Of a stretch of 56,472 bases of DNA, positions 26,394-34,352 are shown in pieces. Where the stretch lies: contig JAYELZ010000050.1 of assembly GCA_034717835.1 (NCBI GenBank), forward strand, positions 1-56,472. The letters run 5' to 3'. The translations under genes were made by a program, and so were the position numbers. The first letter of the stretch is position 1; each line of letters opens with the position of its first letter. A model generated the notes under the pieces. It searched no databases and had not been told where the DNA came from. It was given only the letters and a program-made list of their open reading frames with translations. Origin of the DNA: G713 sp034717835. Lineage in GTDB: Bacteria; Chloroflexota; Anaerolineae; B4-G1; SLSP01.

Positions 26394-27545
26394 ATGATGT
26401 GGAAAGCATTCACTGCCAGCATCAATCGTTTAGCTGCCATCACGCGGAAAGAGAGCCTGCAGATGTTGCGCGCGTGGCCCACATTATTGATGATTATTAT
26501 CATGCCGGTGATTGAGCTCTTCCTCTTCGCCTACGTCGGCGATGCCACCCTGGATCATCTAACTACGGTGGTCGCCGATATGAGCAAAGGGCCGCAGAGC
26601 CGGGACTTTATCGCCTCGTTAGAAGCCTCCGGTTTCTTCGACATGGAACTTTATGTCCCCGGAGAAGCCGAGGTGCTGAACGCAATTGATGACGGCCAAG
26701 CCCAAGTCGGTTTAGTCCTGCCCCCCGATTTTGATACTCGACTAGGGCGAGGGGACGGCCAAGCGCTCATCGTTATCGATGGCTCAGATTCCTACGTAGT
26801 ACAATCCGCCTACAGCGCGGCGGGAGCGATTGCGCAGCAATATGGCATGAACCTACTGCTAAAAAAGGCCGCCCGTCAGGGCATGAGTCAGCTGGGCAAC
26901 CTGCCCATCACCACTGCGCTCCGTATTCTCTATAATCCCAACATTGATCAAGTAATCTTCCTGATCCCCGGTTTGGCCGCGATGCTCCTACAACTGATCG
27001 GCGTCAACGCTACAGTAATCTCCGTAGTGCGCGAGCGTGAACTGGGCACCCTAGAACAGCTACTGGTCACGCCCACGCGCCCGGTAGAGTTGATTGTTGG
27101 CAAGATGATTCCGTCAGTATTGCTCATCACGGTAGATCTAGCTATCATCATCTTGTTGGGTATTTACTGGTTCAAAGTACCCTTCCAGGGGTCAATCTGG
27201 CTTTTTTGCTGGCTCGCGCTCATCTTCATCGTCTCCGGGTTAGGATTAGGGCTACTCCTCTCCACCGTTGCTAAGAACCAGAAACAAGCGCAACAGATGA
27301 CCTCCATGATCATGCTATTAACCATGATGTTGACCGGGCTACTCTATCCACGCGCCTCCATGCCGCAAGTGGTCCAATGGTTGGGAGACTTAATCCCGGC
27401 CACCTACTTTATTCGCATCGCCAGAGGGATTGTAACTAAAGGCGTGGGGTTAAGTTTCCTCTGGTCGGATGTGGTGGCTTTGGTAATCTATGGGGCCATA
27501 GTCATCTTTGCGGCGGCCAAAACCTTCAAAACCCGGTTGGATTAA
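26394..27545 (+). CDS. ABC-2 type efflux permease B (paralogue of A)
   Basis: 383 aa from ATG 26394, 10 bp after the permease A stop, with GAGG in that gap; a longer frame reaching 26349 lies inside gene A. Same layout: KESLQMLRAWPTLLMIIIMP in front, outer domain, then VVRERELGTLEQLLVTPTRPVELIVGK and five helices. Likely born by tandem duplication of gene A. Confidence 0.92.
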   Translation: MMWKAFTASINRLAAITRKESLQMLRAWPTLLMIIIMPVIELFLFAYVGDATLDHLTTVVADMSKGPQSRDFIASLEASGFFDMELYVPGEAEVLNAIDDGQAQVGLVLPPDFDTRLGRGDGQALIVIDGSDSYVVQSAYSAAGAIAQQYGMNLLLKKAARQGMSQLGNLPITTALRILYNPNIDQVIFLIPGLAAMLLQLIGVNATVISVVRERELGTLEQLLVTPTRPVELIVGKMIPSVLLITVDLAIIILLGIYWFKVPFQGSIWLFCWLALIFIVSGLGLGLLLSTVAKNQKQAQQMTSMIMLLTMMLTGLLYPRASMPQVVQWLGDLIPATYFIRIARGIVTKGVGLSFLWSDVVALVIYGAIVIFAAAKTFKTRLD

Positions 27546-27609
27546 AATTAGCATCTGGATGCCTTAGCATTTTAGCGAAGAACTATCCTTTTTTAGAGAA
27601 GTCAAAACT

Positions 27610-28566
27610 ATGTCCGCAGAAATTACGATTCAAACTGAGAACTTGATCAAAACTTTCCAGACCCAGAGCGGCCCGGTCACAGCCGTGGATGGCGTCACCC
27701 TGCAAGTGCGACGCGGAGAGACCTATGGCCTCATCGGCCCAGATGGTGCGGGGAAGACCACCACCACGCGCGTCATCTTAGGACTGCTGCGCCGCACCGC
27801 CGGGCAGAGCAGCATCTTGGGTTACGATTCCATGCGCGACACTTACCAAATCCGCGAGCGGGTAGGCTACATCGCCCAGCAGTTCTCGCTGCCGCCGGAT
27901 CTGACCGTGCTGGAGAATATGCGCTTCTTCGCCGACATCCAGGGCGTCAGCCGGCAGGAGCGCAAGACCCGCATCCCGGAATTGCTGAGATTCGCCGGAC
28001 TAACAGAGTTCACCTCCCGGTTGGCCGGGCGCCTTTCTGGCGGCATGAAGAAGAAACTCGCGTTGGCGTGCAGCCTAATCCACGAGCCGCAAGTGGTGAT
28101 GTTGGACGAACCCACCCTAGGAGTCGATCCGGTTAGCCGCCGTGAGTTTTGGCAGCTCCTGAGCAAATTGCGCATTGAGCAAGGCATGACGATTTTCATC
28201 TGCACGCCCTACATGGATGAGGCAGAGCGCTGCAACTGGGTGGGCTTAATCTACCAGGGCCGCCTGATCGCCCACGATTCTCCTGCCGTTATCAAAAAGC
28301 GGGTGCCGGGGCAGCTCCTGGAGTTCACACCCTCGGATTTCGTCCCGGCGCGAGAGATCGTCAGGGGGATGGAGGGACTGTTGGAAATCCAGAGCTATGG
28401 GCGCATGTTGCACCTCTTTGTGGATTCGGTGGAACGACGGCAACCAGAAATCGAAAAATTGCTCGCTGCCCAAGGACTTAGCTGGCAAGGAATGCGCGAG
28501 ATCGAGCCGCGCATGGAAGAAGCATTCATCTCACTAATCCGAGAGGAAAGGGAAAAGAGCAGCTAG
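27610..28566 (+). CDS. ABC exporter ATPase 1
   Basis: 318 aa. Walker A GPDGAGKT (43-50; Asp in place of the usual Asn), Q-loop IAQQFSLPPDLT, signature LSGGMKKK, Walker B VVMLDEPTLGVDP. The H-loop position reads ICTPYMDEAE, where the usual histidine (as in TTHYMDEAE of ATPase 2) is Pro, so this subunit may be a weak or non-hydrolysing partner. It drives or regulates the two permeases upstream. It is followed 3 bp later by a TPR protein. Confidence 0.9.
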   Translation: MSAEITIQTENLIKTFQTQSGPVTAVDGVTLQVRRGETYGLIGPDGAGKTTTTRVILGLLRRTAGQSSILGYDSMRDTYQIRERVGYIAQQFSLPPDLTVLENMRFFADIQGVSRQERKTRIPELLRFAGLTEFTSRLAGRLSGGMKKKLALACSLIHEPQVVMLDEPTLGVDPVSRREFWQLLSKLRIEQGMTIFICTPYMDEAERCNWVGLIYQGRLIAHDSPAVIKKRVPGQLLEFTPSDFVPAREIVRGMEGLLEIQSYGRMLHLFVDSVERRQPEIEKLLAAQGLSWQGMREIEPRMEEAFISLIREEREKSS

Positions 28567-28569
28567 GTT

Positions 28570-29562
28570 ATGTACAAAGCCACCTTACTTGCCAAATCAA
28601 ATCAAGACGCCACCACACCAGCTGCCAAACTCCGTGCGCTACTGGAACAGCTAGAAATTCAGCTAGGCAGCACCTCCCCCGTCGATGCACAAAAATCTCT
28701 GCTGCTGCTCCAGTCCTTTGATGAAGCCGCCACATTATTGAGCGTGCTACAAACCAAAGGCGGCGATTGGCGCTCTGAGGAAGCCCGGCTGGAAACGACC
28801 CACGCTCAATTCCGGCGGCGCGGGGCAACCTACCTCAGAGCACTAGGCGGCGCGGAGAAATTCGCCGCCCTGCGCCAGGAGCACGCTCCCGCGCAACCAG
28901 GCTGGTGGTGGCAACTTGACGCCTTGCTCGCGGCAGCACACCGCACCCGTCTATTTCGCTGGGGAAAGTGGGCGGTGGGGCTCCTGGCTCTCTTCCTGGT
29001 GCTGGGAGGACTCTATCAGCAATTCCTAGCTCCTTCGCCAGAGCTCGTGGCCTCCGTGCAACACCAATACGCCGCCGAAGAGTTCCTTGATGCCGAAGAT
29101 TACGCCGCCGCGTTGCAAGAGTTAGCATTGGGGCTGCAAGCCACGCCGGACAAACCCGATATGCTCATCCTGAAAGGTATCTTGCTCGAGCAGCTGGGAC
29201 GTCCCTCGGAGGCCGTGCCAGTCTACACCGCAGCCGAAGAGCTTCTAGCTAGCCGGGCATTCTTCCTGCAAGAACGCGCGCGCGATTACTTAAGAATGCA
29301 GCAGCTGGCAAAAGCTCAGGCGGATGCTGAAGAGCTGCTCAGCTTGGAGCCGCGCTCGGCCGTCGCCCAACTTTACCTGGGCATGATCGCCGAAGCCCAC
29401 AGAGAACTGTTGGCGGCCAAAGAACACTACGAAACGGCCAGCGAGTGGGCTGACAAATCCGAGGAGTCTGAAATTTACGTGATGGCCCGCACCAAATTGG
29501 CAAATCTGTTGTACACGCTCCCTTTAACAGAGCCAACTAAAGATGAAGGAACCACACCATGA
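28570..29562 (+). CDS. Membrane-anchored TPR protein in the efflux operon
   Basis: 330 aa. Residues 1-125 are helical and polar, one TM at about 134-152 (WAVGLLALFLVLGGLY), then three or so TPR-like helical pairs (residues 165-315: YAAALQELALGLQATPDKPD, RPSEAVPVYTAAEELL, AVAQLYLGMIAEAHRELLAA). It lies between the two ATPase genes, starting 3 bp after one and overlapping the other as ATGA. Such a protein is not a standard part of YbhGFSR-type pumps; it may be a scaffold, but its role is unknown. Confidence 0.75.
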   Translation: MYKATLLAKSNQDATTPAAKLRALLEQLEIQLGSTSPVDAQKSLLLLQSFDEAATLLSVLQTKGGDWRSEEARLETTHAQFRRRGATYLRALGGAEKFAALRQEHAPAQPGWWWQLDALLAAAHRTRLFRWGKWAVGLLALFLVLGGLYQQFLAPSPELVASVQHQYAAEEFLDAEDYAAALQELALGLQATPDKPDMLILKGILLEQLGRPSEAVPVYTAAEELLASRAFFLQERARDYLRMQQLAKAQADAEELLSLEPRSAVAQLYLGMIAEAHRELLAAKEHYETASEWADKSEESEIYVMARTKLANLLYTLPLTEPTKDEGTTP

Positions 29563-30518
29563 GCTCCACAGCACCAGACAAATTGGCCCATCCCATCGAA
29601 GTAGAGAACTTGACCAAGAAATTCGGTAATTTTACAGCGGTGGATCACATCTCGTTCTACGTCAATCGCGGTGAAGTTTACGGCTGGCTGGGTCCCAACG
29701 GAGCCGGCAAAACCACGACCATCCGCATGTTGCTAGGCTTGCTCAAACCAACTTCCGGCAAAGCACACGTACTAGGCTTAGATCCGGCCACCGAAACCAA
29801 AGCCATGCAAACTCAAGTCGGCTACATGTCCCAACAGTTCACACTCTACGAGGACCTCACCGCCCGCGAAAATATCCATTTCTACGGCCAGGCCTATGGC
29901 CTTTCACGCGCCAAATTGGCCCAGCGCCAGGCCGAAATCATCGAGATGGCCGGCTTGCAAGACCGCGAGAACATCCTCACGGCCAACCTCTCCGGCGGCT
30001 GGAAGCAGCGGCTGGCCTTAGGCTGCGCGATTATCCACGAGCCGCAGGTGCTCTTTCTGGACGAGCCAACGGCCGGGGTGGATCCCATCAGCCGGCGCGA
30101 GTTTTGGGGACTGATTTACGCTATGGCTCACAAAGGCGTGACAGTCTTGGTCACCACCCATTACATGGATGAGGCCGAACTCTGTCAAAGAGTAGGTTTT
30201 TTAGATAAGGGCCAGCTGATCGCGCTCAACTCTCCGGCCCGCCTCAAAGAGACCAAGATGCGGGGCGAGGTGCTGGAAATCAGCACCCCGCAGCCAGATC
30301 AAGCCATGCGCGTGCTCCACGCGGCACAAGCCGCCGGGACACTCCCGCTCGACGAAGTCGCATTGTACGGCGTGCAGATCCACGCGGTGGTACCGGATGC
30401 CACCACATTCCGCCAACCACTCCTAGAACTCTTGACCGAGGCGGAGGTGCAGGTTACAGATATCGCCTGGATCGCCCCCACGCTGGAAGATGTCTTTATC
30501 TCAGCGGTGCAACGGTAG
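29559..30518 (+). CDS. ABC exporter ATPase 2
   Basis: 319 aa. Walker A GPNGAGKT (45-52), Q-loop MSQQFTLYEDLT, signature LSGGWKQR, Walker B VLFLDEPTAGVDP, H-loop TTHYMDEAE, all complete. YbhF/CcmA-like drug-exporter ATPase. It overlaps the TPR gene by 4 bp (ATGA). Paralogous to ATPase 1; with its intact H-loop it is probably the catalytically stronger half of a heterodimer. Confidence 0.92.
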   Translation: MSSTAPDKLAHPIEVENLTKKFGNFTAVDHISFYVNRGEVYGWLGPNGAGKTTTIRMLLGLLKPTSGKAHVLGLDPATETKAMQTQVGYMSQQFTLYEDLTARENIHFYGQAYGLSRAKLAQRQAEIIEMAGLQDRENILTANLSGGWKQRLALGCAIIHEPQVLFLDEPTAGVDPISRREFWGLIYAMAHKGVTVLVTTHYMDEAELCQRVGFLDKGQLIALNSPARLKETKMRGEVLEISTPQPDQAMRVLHAAQAAGTLPLDEVALYGVQIHAVVPDATTFRQPLLELLTEAEVQVTDIAWIAPTLEDVFISAVQR

Positions 30519-30523
30519 ACAGA

Positions 30524-30581
30524 GGGCAGCACAGCAGACAGTAAACAGTAGACGGTAGACAGGAGACGGTAGACAGGAGGC
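30524..30581. repeat. Micro-repeat array (GGTAGACAG units)
   Basis: Several 7-bp units of the TCTACCG/TCTACTG family in inverse orientation (CAGTAGACGGTAGACAGGAG). Just after it, at 30595-30613, CTAGCTGTGGCCGGTCTCC repeats 3901-3919 with one mismatch. Confidence 0.65.
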
Positions 30582-30692
30582 GTAATTACGCAGCCTAGCT
30601 GTGGCCGGTCTCCCCTAGATTATTGGAATGATACGAAAAATTCGTGCCAGCTACGTAATCTGTAGATAAAAATAAAGGCTGGAGGTCATCAA

Positions 30693-32141
30693 ATGAAACT
30701 CAAGAAAATACTCGCCCGCACCTGGATACGGGGGGCTGGATTAGGAATACTATTATTGGTCGGCGTTGCTCTTTACTCCTCGCAGAGGCAGACCCTTTCC
30801 CTTGTAGAACAGGGAATTGAGAAAACGCAACCCCTGGAAGCCTCTGGCTTGATCCAAGTGGATGAAGTTTCGCTGGCCAGCGAGCTAGGCGGACGCATCA
30901 CCACCATTGCAGCCCCCGAAGGGGCACAAGTCACCGCAGGAGACATCCTCATCCAGCTAGATACCGCGTTAATTGATGCCGAGATTGCCTCCGCCGCAGC
31001 CTTAGTGACCGTAGCCCAAGCTGGACTGGCACAAGCGCAAGCCGGCGTCGCACCAGAGGAACTCGCCGTAGCCGCAGCCCAACTGGCACAAGCCCAAGCC
31101 GGGGAATTAGCCGCCCAACAAGCGGTAAGCGATACCCAAGGGCTCTTGGAACACCCGCAAGATATCAACTTGCAGATTGCCGTCACCCAAGCCAAACTGG
31201 CGGTTGCCGAACATGAAATTGAACAAGCGGTAGCACGCAAGGACGCGGCCACCTTTGCCAAGCAGCAAGCCGCGGCAGCAGTGGAGCAAGAGGGTGACCA
31301 TCGGATTCCAGTTGACTCCGGCCCACAAGACGAGTTGCCGCCAGATGCGGAGCTTCCTCCGAATGCCCCCGACGGTACCTACCGGAACGGCGATCTGGAA
31401 ATCGTCATCGAAGACGGTCTCTACCACCTCTTCAAATGGATTAACATCCAACTTCCGACCGCCGCCCACCTGGGGCCACACTATTGGTGGCAATCATGGA
31501 TTGGAGTCAATGTGGCAACTCTCCAGCGCGACAACTTAAACACGGAGCTATCCGATCTCTACGCCCAACGCGCACATCCTCAAATATTGCAGGCGCAGGC
31601 CGAAGCTACGCAACATCTCCAGGCCCGTAGCGCTGCGCAAGCAAGCATGGCCGCCGCTCAACTCGCCGGCATGCAGGCAGGAGCTACGTCAGAAGAGCTA
31701 GCCGCGCTCACTGCGCAAGTAGCGCAAGCTCAAGCCGCCGTCCAAGCACTGCAGGATAAACGCGCCCTCAAAACCCTGGTCGCGCCGCTCAGCGGCACCG
31801 TGGTGGAACTTATCGCGCAACCTGGCGAAGTAGCCGCGCCAGGAGCCGCCTTGCTCACCCTGGCCAACCTCAACGAGGTGAAATTATTGGTGTACGTACC
31901 GGAAACCCGTCTAGGCGCCGTCACCCTGGGGCAGGAGGTCGCGGTAACGGTGGATAGCTTCCCTCACCGAACCTACACCGGGCGCGTGCGTCATATCGAG
32001 GAGCAAGCTGAGTTTACGCCGCGCAACGTCGCCACCAAAGAGGAGCGCGTGAACCTGGTTTTTGCCGTCGAAATTAGCATACCCAATCCTGATGGAGAAC
32101 TCAAACCTGGGATGCCCGCCGACGCGGTATTCAAGAAATGA
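30693..32141 (+). CDS. HlyD-family membrane fusion protein 1 (with a large insert)
   Basis: 482 aa. N-terminal anchor (about 13-29), lipoyl/barrel half (VDEVSLASELGGRITTI), then a long Ala/Gln-rich coiled-coil hairpin (95-195 and 285-360), the second lipoyl half (LVAPLSGTVVELIAQPGEVA) and beta-barrel (VTVDSFPHRTYTGRV). It links the inner-membrane pump to the outside. Unusual is a stretch of about 85 residues (198-283) at the hairpin tip, rich in Pro/Asp then aromatic, which the next HlyD lacks. SD GGAGG. Confidence 0.88.
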   Translation: MKLKKILARTWIRGAGLGILLLVGVALYSSQRQTLSLVEQGIEKTQPLEASGLIQVDEVSLASELGGRITTIAAPEGAQVTAGDILIQLDTALIDAEIASAAALVTVAQAGLAQAQAGVAPEELAVAAAQLAQAQAGELAAQQAVSDTQGLLEHPQDINLQIAVTQAKLAVAEHEIEQAVARKDAATFAKQQAAAAVEQEGDHRIPVDSGPQDELPPDAELPPNAPDGTYRNGDLEIVIEDGLYHLFKWINIQLPTAAHLGPHYWWQSWIGVNVATLQRDNLNTELSDLYAQRAHPQILQAQAEATQHLQARSAAQASMAAAQLAGMQAGATSEELAALTAQVAQAQAAVQALQDKRALKTLVAPLSGTVVELIAQPGEVAAPGAALLTLANLNEVKLLVYVPETRLGAVTLGQEVAVTVDSFPHRTYTGRVRHIEEQAEFTPRNVATKEERVNLVFAVEISIPNPDGELKPGMPADAVFKK

Positions 32142-32273
32142 CAGCGCCCCAGGAGTGGAGTCTAACTGCCGCCCGCGCACCGGCCAGCCAACGCTAACTC
32201 GGCACATTCATTGCTAAAAATCTCAGCGCCCGCCGCGCCTCGGTGGTGAGGGCTTTCATAGGAGCAGAACAAT

Positions 32274-33473
32274 ATGCGTAAATCTAGTTATTTAAGTCTA
32301 CTGTTACTCATCATTTTAGCCGTGAGTGGCTGCACCACCAGCACAGCGTCCCTGACCGCAGAACAATTGGTAGCCTCCGGCACCATCCACACCACCGAAA
32401 TAGAATTATCTGGAGAACTAGGGGGGCGGATAAAGATGCTACATGTTCAGGCCGGCGATGAGGTGCAGGCAGGAGAACTTCTGGTCGAATTAGATAAGAG
32501 TGCCTGGCAGCTACAGCTCGGCCCGGCCCAAGCTGCCGTCGCCGTCGCAGAGGCCAACCTGGACGTAGTAATGGCTGGCGCGCGGCCAGCGGAACTCGCT
32601 GCGGCCCAGAGTGCGCTGACATTGGCCGCAGCTCAACGTGACCAGGCTTTGGCAGCTTGGGAAAACGCACAAGCGGTGGCGGAGAATCCGCAGGAACTCA
32701 TCTCTCAGATCCACGCGGCGGAGGGAAACATGCCCCTAGCCGCCCAGCAGATAGAGATGGCCGATGCTGAAATGCGCAATGTCCAGTATAAGTTTGACCG
32801 CAACAAGGCAGACCAGTGGGAATTAGCAACGGCCCAAGCTGCCTTCGCCGCCGCTCAAGCCGAGGAACAAGTAGCGCAAACCCTGCTCAACCAGCTATAC
32901 GGCATCCGCGCCCAGCCACGCGGCTACCTGACGCAAGCCCATGCCGCTGAAGGTCAATATCACGTCGCCGAGGCTGGCGTAGCCGTCGCCCAAGCCCAGT
33001 TGGCCGCTTTGCAAGCTACCCCCACAGCTGAAGAACTCGCCGTAGCCAGAGCCATGATCCAGCGAGCACAAGCTAAAGTCAACGAGCTACAGGTGCAATT
33101 GGAAAAATGTCGCCTCGCCAGTCCCATTGATGGTGTAGTGTTACGCCAAGCACTGCAAGCTGGCGAGATCGCTGCACCGGCATCCCCCATTCTCACCCTG
33201 GCCGACCTGGACGAAGTGCGACTAGCGGTCTACGTACCGGAGAACCGCATCGGGCAAGTCCAGTTGGGGCAATCGGTGGAGGTGAAAGTGGATAGCTTCC
33301 CGCAGCGCACCTTCAGCGGGGAGGTCGTCCATATCGGGAACGAAGCCGAGTTCACCCCGCGCAACGTCGCCACAGCCGAAGGACGCCTTAACACCTTCTA
33401 CGCTGTCGAAATCCGCTTGCAAAACCCAGAACGCCAGCTCAAACCCGGCATGCCCGCCGACGCTACCTTCTAG
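32274..33473 (+). CDS. HlyD-family membrane fusion lipoprotein 2
   Basis: 399 aa. Signal peptide with lipobox VSGC (about Cys20), so lipid-anchored, unlike protein 1. Same order of lipoyl half (LSGELGGRIKMLHVQAGDEV), coiled-coil hairpin (about 80-270), second lipoyl half (LASPIDGVVLRQALQAGEIA) and barrel (VKVDSFPQRTFSGEV). It is a paralogue of protein 1 with a closely similar C-terminal third, and the last gene of the operon. Confidence 0.9.
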   Translation: MRKSSYLSLLLLIILAVSGCTTSTASLTAEQLVASGTIHTTEIELSGELGGRIKMLHVQAGDEVQAGELLVELDKSAWQLQLGPAQAAVAVAEANLDVVMAGARPAELAAAQSALTLAAAQRDQALAAWENAQAVAENPQELISQIHAAEGNMPLAAQQIEMADAEMRNVQYKFDRNKADQWELATAQAAFAAAQAEEQVAQTLLNQLYGIRAQPRGYLTQAHAAEGQYHVAEAGVAVAQAQLAALQATPTAEELAVARAMIQRAQAKVNELQVQLEKCRLASPIDGVVLRQALQAGEIAAPASPILTLADLDEVRLAVYVPENRIGQVQLGQSVEVKVDSFPQRTFSGEVVHIGNEAEFTPRNVATAEGRLNTFYAVEIRLQNPERQLKPGMPADATF

Positions 33474-33481
33474 CTCTAAAG

Positions 33482-33509
33482 TTGTCATTTTAACCGGCCC
33501 TGCTATAAT
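33482..33509 (+). promoter_or_regulatory. Promoter of tRNA-Val
   Basis: TTGTCA (33482-33487), 16-bp spacer, TATAAT (33504-33509), 10 bp before the tRNA. Confidence 0.75.
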
Positions 33510-33519
33510 ATGCTTTGTT

Positions 33520-33593
33520 GGGCGAGTAGCTCAGTTGGCCAGAGCGCACGGTTCACATCCGTGAGGTCCAGAGTTCGAGTCTCTGCCCGCCCA
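33520..33593 (+). tRNA. tRNA-Val (anticodon CAC)
   Basis: 74 nt. D arm GCTC/GAGC, anticodon arm CACGG TTCACAT CCGTG, T arm CAGAG TTCGAGT CTCTG. The acceptor GGGCGAG/CCCGCCC carries one A-C mismatch at the sixth pair. CCA is not encoded. Confidence 0.92.
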
Positions 33594-33601
33594 CTCCCCC
33601 T

Positions 33602-33640
33602 AGAACTGGTCTGACTCAGAAGTCAGGCCAGTTCTTTTTT
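33602..33640 (+). terminator. Terminator after tRNA-Val
   Basis: A long stem AGAACTGG-CTGACT / AGTCAG-CCAGTTCT with a 4-nt loop, then six Ts. Confidence 0.88.
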
Positions 33641-33793
33641 AACATACTTCAATCTAAATGGTACAATTACCTCCGCGCTTATTCAAAGCGTTGCGTTTTG
33701 TGATACTGCATATTCGCGTTATACTAACAACGATTCATTTTCTTGAACAGAGATTTTTTATAGGGTCAGATTTTATCCGGGAGGGATTCTCTT

Positions 33794-34297
33794 ATGCAAC
33801 GTTTACGGTTTTTACGAGATACAGATATTTTCTACGGATTATCCAAAAAACACCTAGAGGCTATCGCTGGCATCTGTCAGGAAGTTCGCTTTGAAGAAGA
33901 CGAACTGATCGTGCGGGAAAACGCACCTAGCGACGAGCTCTATATCGTTGTAGAAGGGCGGGTGGAAATTGTTATTGATCCAAGCGTTATTGGAGCACCC
34001 GGGCAACGTCTCCCCGGCCCCACGGGGATTGTAACCTTGCGCCCAGGTCAAACTTTCGGCGAGATCGGTTTGGTTGATCATGGATTGCGCTCTGCTTCTG
34101 TGCGCGCGGCCTCCCCAAAAACGCTGCTCTTGTCCATCAGCCGCCAAGACCTCCTGCGATTATGTGAAAAAGATCATGAGTTAGGTTATAATCTCATGCG
34201 CAACATCGCTGAAGAACTAGCCTTCAAAATTCGCAACACCGATCTGATCTTGCGCGAGAGGTTGCTCTGGCAAACTCGACCCCATCTAAAAAAGTAA
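33794..34297 (+). CDS. Cyclic-nucleotide-binding domain protein
   Basis: 167 aa, almost only a cNMP-binding beta-barrel (residues 10-135): IFYGLSKKHLEAIA opening, LYIVVEGRVEIVI, and the phosphate cassette region FGEIGLVDHGLRSASVRA. No HTH, so it is not a CRP-type activator by itself; it may regulate a partner protein. A GGGAGG box precedes the start. Followed 55 bp later by a peptidase gene with no obvious link. Confidence 0.82.
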   Translation: MQRLRFLRDTDIFYGLSKKHLEAIAGICQEVRFEEDELIVRENAPSDELYIVVEGRVEIVIDPSVIGAPGQRLPGPTGIVTLRPGQTFGEIGLVDHGLRSASVRAASPKTLLLSISRQDLLRLCEKDHELGYNLMRNIAEELAFKIRNTDLILRERLLWQTRPHLKK

Positions 34298-34352
34298 ATT
34301 TGGATGCCCGTATCATGTTTATAGTGTAGTTAGCCAAGGAGGCGAAAGATAC

